Positions 57,263 to 64,000 of a DNA stretch of 64,000 nucleotides are shown here, in pieces. Where the stretch lies: positions 11,178,001 to 11,242,000 of the forward strand of contig NC_064003.1 of NCBI RefSeq assembly GCF_932276165.1, given 5' to 3'. Position 1 is the stretch's first letter; every line of letters begins with the position of its first letter. The stretch comes from Plutella xylostella. Lineage: Eukaryota; Arthropoda; Insecta; Lepidoptera; Plutellidae. The position numbers were made by a program, and so were the translations under genes. The notes beneath the pieces were generated by a model. That model ran no database searches and had not been told where the DNA came from. It was given only the letters and a program-made list of their open reading frames with translations.

Positions 57263-57397
57263 GGGCCAGGCCACAACACTGCGACGTCGCATCGCAAAAT
57301 TCTGCGACTGTTTTGGAAGTTTTCCCGTACAAATGCTTAATTTAGTGTCGCAGATTTTTGCGATGCGACGTCGCAACGCAGTGTTGTGGCCTGGCCC
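57263..57397. mobile_element. 135-bp Harbinger-type MITE with very long TIRs
   Basis: TTA duplications (57260-57262 and 57398-57400) flank it. The arms begin GGGCCAGGCCACAACACTGC, stay nearly perfect for about 38 bp and include GCGACGTCGCA; shorter matching continues inwards (TCTGCGACTG). CpG-rich. It abuts the CTAGCAC element. A 3-bp TTA site is usual for PIF/Harbinger. Confidence 0.85.
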
Positions 57398-57404
57398 TTA
57401 GAAC

Positions 57405-60400
57405 GATGCAAAAACTCGCACTCTCCATGCAGTTGTCTCGCTCAGTTAACTCTGAGCGACGTACATCGTGCGTCGTACAGTCGGCACGGGAAGTGCTGAC
57501 TAATCGAGCGCGCTTCCGGACGAGACTACCGCCGGAGCTGGCGACATGGCGCGGGGACATCACTGTGACTTACGGAAAACAAAGTTGTTATCTTGTTTTT
57601 TAACAACTCCATCCTGTGGTTTTTTTCCATATTTTTTTCATTCGCAGGGTTTATATGAGATTCCGTAAATGTACGTACCCATTGCCTGATAGCTCCCACC
57701 CGGTCGTTTTTGTCAAAGCGATAAATATTTGTGAGAGCCTTTGTGAAGTGGTTAATTTAGTTTTTTTCATACAAAGTTTTCAATATATTCAGTTCAGTGT
57801 TTAATTCATGAAATCAAAAGTTTACATGATTGAAACTTGAATATTGAGCATTTAACTACCTACCTGTTTAAATTTACTTAGGCAAGTCATTTAAAACCAA
57901 TAAATTAACCATGTAATTTCTTGAATAGCCTGTGCAAAAAAATGAAATTTGATTGTGCGATGAGAGATGAGCGTCTTAATGCACCTTGATGAAGGATTCC
58001 ACTTATATTTCACGTTCCTAACCCTAAGTTTGGCTTGACTCTACTTCAAGTCTGCATGTAACACATGTGAGAACACACACACACATCCCGGGAACACTTC
58101 CCTGGCCCCGCGCCAGCCTGTCCCGGTCAGCTGGTAATTTAACATGATATTCGGTGAGATTCCTGCCCTAATGGACTATCTGGCCCAGACTGGCCCAAAA
58201 TCTATGATGTACGGTCGGGGGAATAATCACTTGAGGGCGACGGGGTGGGTGATGCTAAAAAGTGTAGGAGTGTGTGATAAAGGAACCCTAATTTTCGATT
58301 TTATGGAAAGATATTACATATTTTTCTATAATCTAACATTAATAACATATTTTTTTACGCTCACTTTATACACAAGCAAAAATAAACCACCCAATGTTGC
58401 AGTCGGGTAATACAAGTAACGAACTTTACCTTTTCGTATTCTTCTAAACTCTGAGCAGAAAGGGATCAAAAAGGCTTTTGAAGCAGAATTGCACATTTAC
58501 ATAAAAGTTATTCGAGAAATATTGAAACAAAAACAACGTTTCTTTCGGAAATCCATACCCCATTATAATTTTGAGGGAGAAAATTATGCACCCTCTGTAA
58601 AGTGGTGGAAAAATTTCACTTTGGAAAAATAGAGAACCGATTTTATTTGTTTTGTTACATTTGTCTACGTTTTCCTGCGTTCCTTTTGTTTCGTCTAGGA
58701 ATACTTTTAAAGCACTATAAAAATACCGTAAGCAGGCAAAAGTAACAAGTTTACGTTGAATAAAATTCAATTTGACTCGAGTAAACGTTTCCTTTCTATG
58801 AGATCAACTGTGGCTATAGCATAGCGTCGGCTAGATCCATCTGCAGTTGAACACTCAAATTTGCTATTCAAAGTGGTTGGTTTAAGGCAGGTTCCGATTA
58901 CAGGCTTAGCCGTTAGAACCCTGTCTGATTTCACTCGGTTATCAGACCGGAAACATTATTCCGGGTTTGATTACGCATGCATTTCTGTTCTATCTAGGTA
59001 TACACAGTTCAGTTGTAAGTATGTTTGCTGCGAATCATTATAATAAATGAATACTAAGTACAAAGTAGTAAATATCTGTGGACTATAGCAGTGGATAAAC
59101 AGCACATAATAATAATGGTCTATGGAAATATAACATGAGTAAGGAATAGAGTAGGTATATTAAAAATTGTAAGCACGACAATCCTTCGCGTCGAAATTGA
59201 ATCTCTATTGTAAATAGAATCAGGCTGTAGAATAGTGGATGTTGCTCTTCACGTATATCAAATGGAAATGTAACATGATGGAGGTAGGAAATTACCTCCA
59301 CACTGTTAATTAGTGGCGATGCTTCATATTTAGTATACTATAATATAATTAATGTTAGTTGTTGAAGCTGCTGGTGCTCCAGTTTAAATAAATAAACTTA
59401 TCTAGACTAAATAATAAAGACTAAATCATAAATAAAATAGTAAATCTGACTTGACTTTCGTTTAGAATGTTTTCATAACGACGAATACAATATTTCATTT
59501 CACTGGTGCTGATGACCTGCCGACTTAAGGATTGAAACCACTGGTATATGGTACATAATATATTAACCTTGATGGAATAAACTATTTGCCTCCCACGACT
59601 CCCTCCTGAACTGCTGTGGTAATCACGACTCTATCACGTTGTAATAGAGGCACCGATCACTAAACAGCACTCTGAATCTTGGTGTTTCGTCAAACAATCT
59701 GGCATCGCTCCAGGTCCAAGCACAACTAACAAACTGCGCCCCGTGCCAGCACCCTGTATAACACCACAGACAAGGACATACATGATATACCTATAGGTAC
59801 AGGATAAATTAGTAATTTTAACAGTCTAAATATCTGAGCTGTGGTGTCGTAACTTATAATGTAGTTCTCGGCCTTATTTAGGTACTTTAGGAACATAATC
59901 CATTTCATATGCTTATTTTGGTTCCAAACATGAACTTAACCAACTTCACAGATCTGTCCGCACGTTAAACCATTATTTAAATATCTCACATAGTCTTTAA
60001 TTTGTTTTCCATGTTCCTAGACCTGCGATGACGGTCTGTTATTTATTGACATTTCCGCCGGTAGAATATGTACGAGTAGCTGGATAGTTTGCAGTTTAAA
60101 ATATTCCGTGCGCAGAATACTTCCATGCGGTGGGTCTAGCGGCTAGGAAAAGCATATTTTTGTTCACTCCACACTCTCTAACAATTTCAAACATGTACCT
60201 GGAACTAGTTATTACTGAAATACCTGCGTAGTTAGGTAATTATGTTATTATTTTAAGTAAGTTATGAAAAATTATAACATGTGAGGTAAATATGAATTTT
60301 TTGTTCACACAATGTGTCCTACTGTCAGGACAAAAATATACACCTTTTTGCTTTCTTATTCCATCCAATTAATTAAAGATTGCCACTTAAAATAATGATA

Positions 60401-60535
60401 CTGGTCCGTCTTTGAAGGTTGTTATTATATGAGATTTCTGAGGGACAAAAAAGATTAGATTAATAATGTTTACGCTCTTTCATATACTTCAAGAATATAA
60501 TATTTTACATATTCCTCTGTCATATAAGTACCTAC
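57405..60535. other. unassigned intergenic stretch
   Basis: About 3 kb with no supported gene. A partial member of the GGGGTCACTCTA family lies near 59620-59700 (CACGACTCTATCACGTTGTA). Open frames here have no domains. Confidence 0.4.
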
Positions 60536-60539
60536 GTAA

Positions 60540-60607
60540 AGGGCAGAGAAACCTGACCCCTCTTAGAAAAATTGTTAAAATGAGAGGGGGGTCTGGTTTC
60601 TCTGCAC
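60540..60607. repeat. 68-bp fold-back element, copy 2
   Basis: GGCAGAGAAACCTGACCCC on the left is answered by the complement of TGCAGAGAAACCAGACCCCC on the right. Same family as 14254-14327. Confidence 0.6.
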
Positions 60608-60609
60608 AT

Positions 60610-61655
60610 GACCTGAGACAGTAAATCAGCCAAGAATCAAAGCACTTCCTAAAGGAATTATAAAGCCCGTGAAAATCCGTAGTGAATCGTAGATCAATCT
60701 ATTCATCAAACATCGTTGGCTACCTCTGTTCGACGTGCTGGGAGGTCGCTTCTTCTTCTTCTTCCTTGCCTTATCGCTCTATACTACAAAACATTTATCT
60801 ACGAACACTGCTGCGCCAACCACGACTTTATCCCATTTATCAAGCGAGAATAACCCTCCTGCTCTACTACCTAACTAAAACCCAAGTTTACAAAGTTTGG
60901 TAAAATCATAATGTACCGACGTATATCTTTCCATCTTGCAGAGTAAACACGAGCTATCTAAACAAACAGGGTGCCCTGTGCCATTATCGAGGCGGAATAT
61001 TGTGGTTACGGCGGAAATGTTATCTTTACACCCTGTGTACAGGGGAAGCCACTTTCCTAACTGCAGTAATTTGTGTTTTTCACCCTGTATAGGCTTGGGG
61101 TAGAGTTGAGTGCTGTTTATAAAAAAATATAAATGTTCCCACTTTTTGTTAACTCCTCGAATCTATATAAATATAGTACTTGTGGAGAAAAACAACAAAC
61201 AAGCTTGGCTGGACATTAGATTAGAAAACCAATTTTCTTTAAACAAATTTATAAACTAATTGCTATGTAGATGCCTATTTGTAATTAATTAGTATTGTTT
61301 TCTGCAGCATAACAAATGAATGTCGCCACATAGTTATTTGATTCTAGGAACAAAATGTCACACTATCTACTGTGTTGCTGTACTAATTAATTTATCATAT
61401 AGGCTAATTAGTGGAACTACAACCGGATTTTATGAGGTAGCCATGTTAATATTTAATTAATAAAACAGTTCCGGTGTAGTGTTTGCGGTAAATGAATTAA
61501 ATTCACTTGTAAGTTAGGTAATTCATAATTATATTTTCACGCTTGTAATGAACTTCAGCAATATCTATAGAATTTAAATCCACGATTAAATAAAAGTATC
61601 AATACCTACAAATTTATTTTTAAGAAAGGTAATTAATAAATATATTTTCACGCAT
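60610..61655. other. unassigned intergenic DNA
   Basis: No gene or repeat recognised. Confidence 0.4.
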
Positions 61656-61657
61656 AC

Positions 61658-61735
61658 AATGAAACTCCTTCATTGGAAGAAGACCCATGCCCCAGCAGTG
61701 GGGACGTGATGGGTCGTGATGATGACGATGATGAA
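61658..61735 (+). repeat. LINE-derived fragment ending in GATGATGA
   Basis: TTGGAAGAAGACCCATGCCC, then CAGCAGTGGGGACGTGATGG and GATGA repeats: a common lepidopteran LINE 3' remnant. Related to 19560-19700. Confidence 0.5.
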
Positions 61736-61739
61736 TGAA

Positions 61740-63438
61740 CTTCAGTGATATATATAGAATTTAAACCAATAAAACACACAGATACGTCAAACTTAAAACT
61801 TCTCTTTTTTCGTCAAGGGTAAAAAAGGCAAATGTGAGGGGGAATACTAGAAATACAGTAGTAGTAACACATTTATACTGAAATGATATTGCTGTCACAG
61901 ATTGAACAGCAAGCAAATATTGCATCTTGCCGCTCGGCACATTTCCATGTGGTTAGCTTCAGAAAAACAGGTTTATACTGAACCCTCTTGCTTACTCATA
62001 CATACAGATCAAAAAGTGTTTATTCAATGTATATTACTCCTACAACACAGTCAAAAAAGTCAGGCAGAAGTATTTTTTTGGTATGAATCAGTATATTTAT
62101 ACAAATGGTGTTGCAGAAGTGGTATTAAAGCCGAAAAAGGAGGCAGGAGGTCGTTTTGAACAACTTTTCATCTGAGACTAGGAAATTTACAAAAAAAAAC
62201 ATTTGGAACGCTCAGTATAGTAGGTATAGAACTAAAGTACTATCCTTACTGAATTACCAGTATAACAGTTAAGTATGACACCATGTTAGGTATGTACCTA
62301 TCAGTGTACGTTGTTCTAGTAAGATTTATAAATTACCAGAACAACAAAAAACTGTGTTCTTACAGGAAAAATATTCGAGTATGAAAACTACAAGTTTTTT
62401 CATTACATTCTGACCTCATATATCTTTTCAACTCCGTATATTATTTCGGTGTTTCCAGAAAAGCATACAGTCATCCGTTCCCACAACAGAATAATAGAAT
62501 ACCTGTGGCAACCGCGCATCCGGGCAGAATAAGCGAAACTTTTTTCATCTAGTTTGCTTACGATATTATTCTCGCTCCCTTTTACCAGTTTGTAGCGAAT
62601 ACTTGCAGTTCGCACACAGATGAATAATATGCTTATACTCAGACCAAATAATGTGTTCCCGCGGAGAAACACCGCAACAGCCGCCGCGTCGTTGCAACTT
62701 ATAAAGTAAAAAGCGATATAAAGTATATGAAGTTCATTTCATTTCATTCATATACTTTTTTTTCAATAAACTTTAATGATTGGGTTAAAAATACGCAAAA
62801 AAAAATCCGTACAAAAAGTTGCTGAACAAAAGTTGTTCGGAATGATCGCTCAATCACCTTCTTATGGTTCACTATACCTTTTTTTCAAAACACTGTATAA
62901 ATTTTAACATTATTAATCAGTGACCACAGCAACTTAACAGATGATAGTTACTACATATCCAGAGCAAAGGCACTAGGTGGAGGATAACCGCATGATCAGG
63001 ATATTCTCTAATGGTCAGACTACAGTTGGGGTAAAGTTCATCTTTTTATGGAGATTATTTTCGGCTAACTTTCTTATTGCTTCTGTTGAGAAGTGCTTCT
63101 ACTTTTACTTCTTACTGAGTGAATGAATGTTTCGTTTATTTAATTTCAGTTCAAAGTTTTTCCGTTTCCGTTTGTAAGTATACTTTTTGGTTGAAATGCA
63201 ATTTACATTCGTAGAGGTTGCAAATTAAAAGTGTACTGTGTTTTACTTGTTGTTATTTTTTTGTACACAGTGCTGTTTTGTTTGTTTACCTCTTGCTCAA
63301 TAAATAAATGAATTTGCACTGGTTCCCTGCCTGCTGGAGGTAGAAATAAAGTGTGCAGTTTTATTCAGAAATGAGTTGAGCTAAATATACAACTGTCCGT
63401 CCAAAATGCAGACATACACGCTATGATAATTATATACA
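61740..63438. other. unassigned intergenic DNA
   Basis: No gene supported. Confidence 0.4.
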
Positions 63439-63440
63439 AT

Positions 63441-63565
63441 AAGGGTGAGGCCACACGAGCGTAATTTTGTGAGTTGTAAGTCGCGTATTCCGGCAGAAAT
63501 ATGTGCGCGGGGACGAGGCGCGAGGGGATCGAGTAGCTTCTACGCGACTCACAACTCACAAAATT
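63441..63565. mobile_element. MITE fragment with 25-bp inverted arms
   Basis: The left end AAGGGTGAGGCCACACGAGC leads into an arm at 63463-63487 (AATTTTGTGAGTTGTAAGTC...) whose inverted partner is 63541-63565 with one mismatch. The right end beyond 63565 does not match the left terminal text, so the right terminus is lost. Confidence 0.55.
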
Positions 63566-63734
63566 CAGAAAATCCGTTGCTGAAAACAAACATGATCACT
63601 AAATACCCTTCAGACATTATTTACTTCGCGACTACAATCACGCAAAAGCGACATAGATTCTATCAGCACCATTTACTGTGACCACGTCGCCTCATTATCG
63701 CTCAGGACATTTGAATAGAATGCAGGTGGTCGCT

Positions 63735-63868
63735 GGGGTCACTGTAGATTCCCAAAAACCATAATTAGGGGAGCTGCTTCGCTATCCACGACTCTATCTC
63801 GTTGTATCAAAGATACCGATTGCAAAGCAGCTTTCTTTTGTTTAGTTTATGTCAAGCTGAAGTAACCC
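63735..63868. mobile_element. MITE of the GGGGTCACTCTA-TIR family
   Basis: Starts GGGGTCACTGTAGATTCCC, has the core ACGACTCTATCTCGTTGTAT and ends AAGTAACCC. In the same orientation as the 24303 and 33030 copies. Confidence 0.55.
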
Positions 63869-64000
63869 TATGCATGGGGCTGGCGTGCAGACAGCATCGA
63901 TCGAGGGTTTTTAATAATTCAGTCGAAACTCGAACCCGGGACTTCCCATTGAGTCACGGCCGCCGCGGCCGCGGGACCTATTGTCTGGCTGTTGAACTTC

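Noticed and set aside
57358..57603. ORFs on both strands near 57.4 kb
   Set aside because: They run through the inverted repeat of the 57263 MITE; frames are open because the DNA is CpG-rich.

Overview
The window is AT-rich, intron-rich animal DNA, almost certainly from a moth or butterfly. It is packed with repeat families typical of Lepidoptera: GTCT-microsatellite elements ending in CTAG, tRNA-headed SINEs, cecropia-type mariner and many small TIR elements. Its single-copy genes are small secreted proline-rich proteins with TATA boxes and TCAGT initiators, plus multi-exon membrane proteins. Nothing looks bacterial, plastid or viral apart from an LTR retrotransposon.

Layout. 1-3.8 kb: a Helitron-like repeat, one well-formed exon of a THAP-domain gene (minus strand) and a LINE 3' end. 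3.8-10.3 kb: a very young Ty3/gypsy-type retrotransposon with LTRs that I read as identical and a 4-bp target duplication. Its polyprotein is broken by one stop codon and one frameshift. Between pol and the 3' LTR it carries an array of eight GTCTRTGTGAC motifs and an exon-like GC-rich segment. 13-16 kb: a TIR element, a fold-back element and a secreted YGxP-type protein gene (15338-15928). 17.3-23.1 kb: two tandem minus-strand genes, both missing 5' exons, encoding related multi-span membrane proteins whose exons I resolved by splice phase. A SINE sits in an intron of the downstream gene, and a tiny plus-strand ORF with a signal peptide lies in another. 28.4-29.2 kb: an 818-bp non-autonomous DNA element with an array of GTACCTTGGGAC motifs and an 84-bp-armed hairpin. 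29.9-30.6 kb: a second YGxP-type secreted protein gene (minus). 34.7-36 kb: a dead mariner. 39.5-41.1 kb: an internally deleted PIF/Harbinger element, itself hit by a SINE. 42.8-43.7 kb: repeated LINE-like ends. 46 and 51 kb: two copies of a second tRNA-derived SINE. 52.5-56.5 kb: an inverted, tail-to-tail duplication of a small secreted-peptide gene, promoter and intron included. 57.1-57.4 kb: a MITE nested in another MITE. The rest is mostly unassigned AT-rich intergenic DNA.

The host genes are few and fall into three groups: secreted structural-type proteins (four genes in two related pairs), the tandem membrane-protein pair and the THAP exon. No operon-like logic applies. The main themes are gene duplication (tandem, dispersed and inverted) and layered transposition. 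All family names come from motif recognition; no database search was possible.
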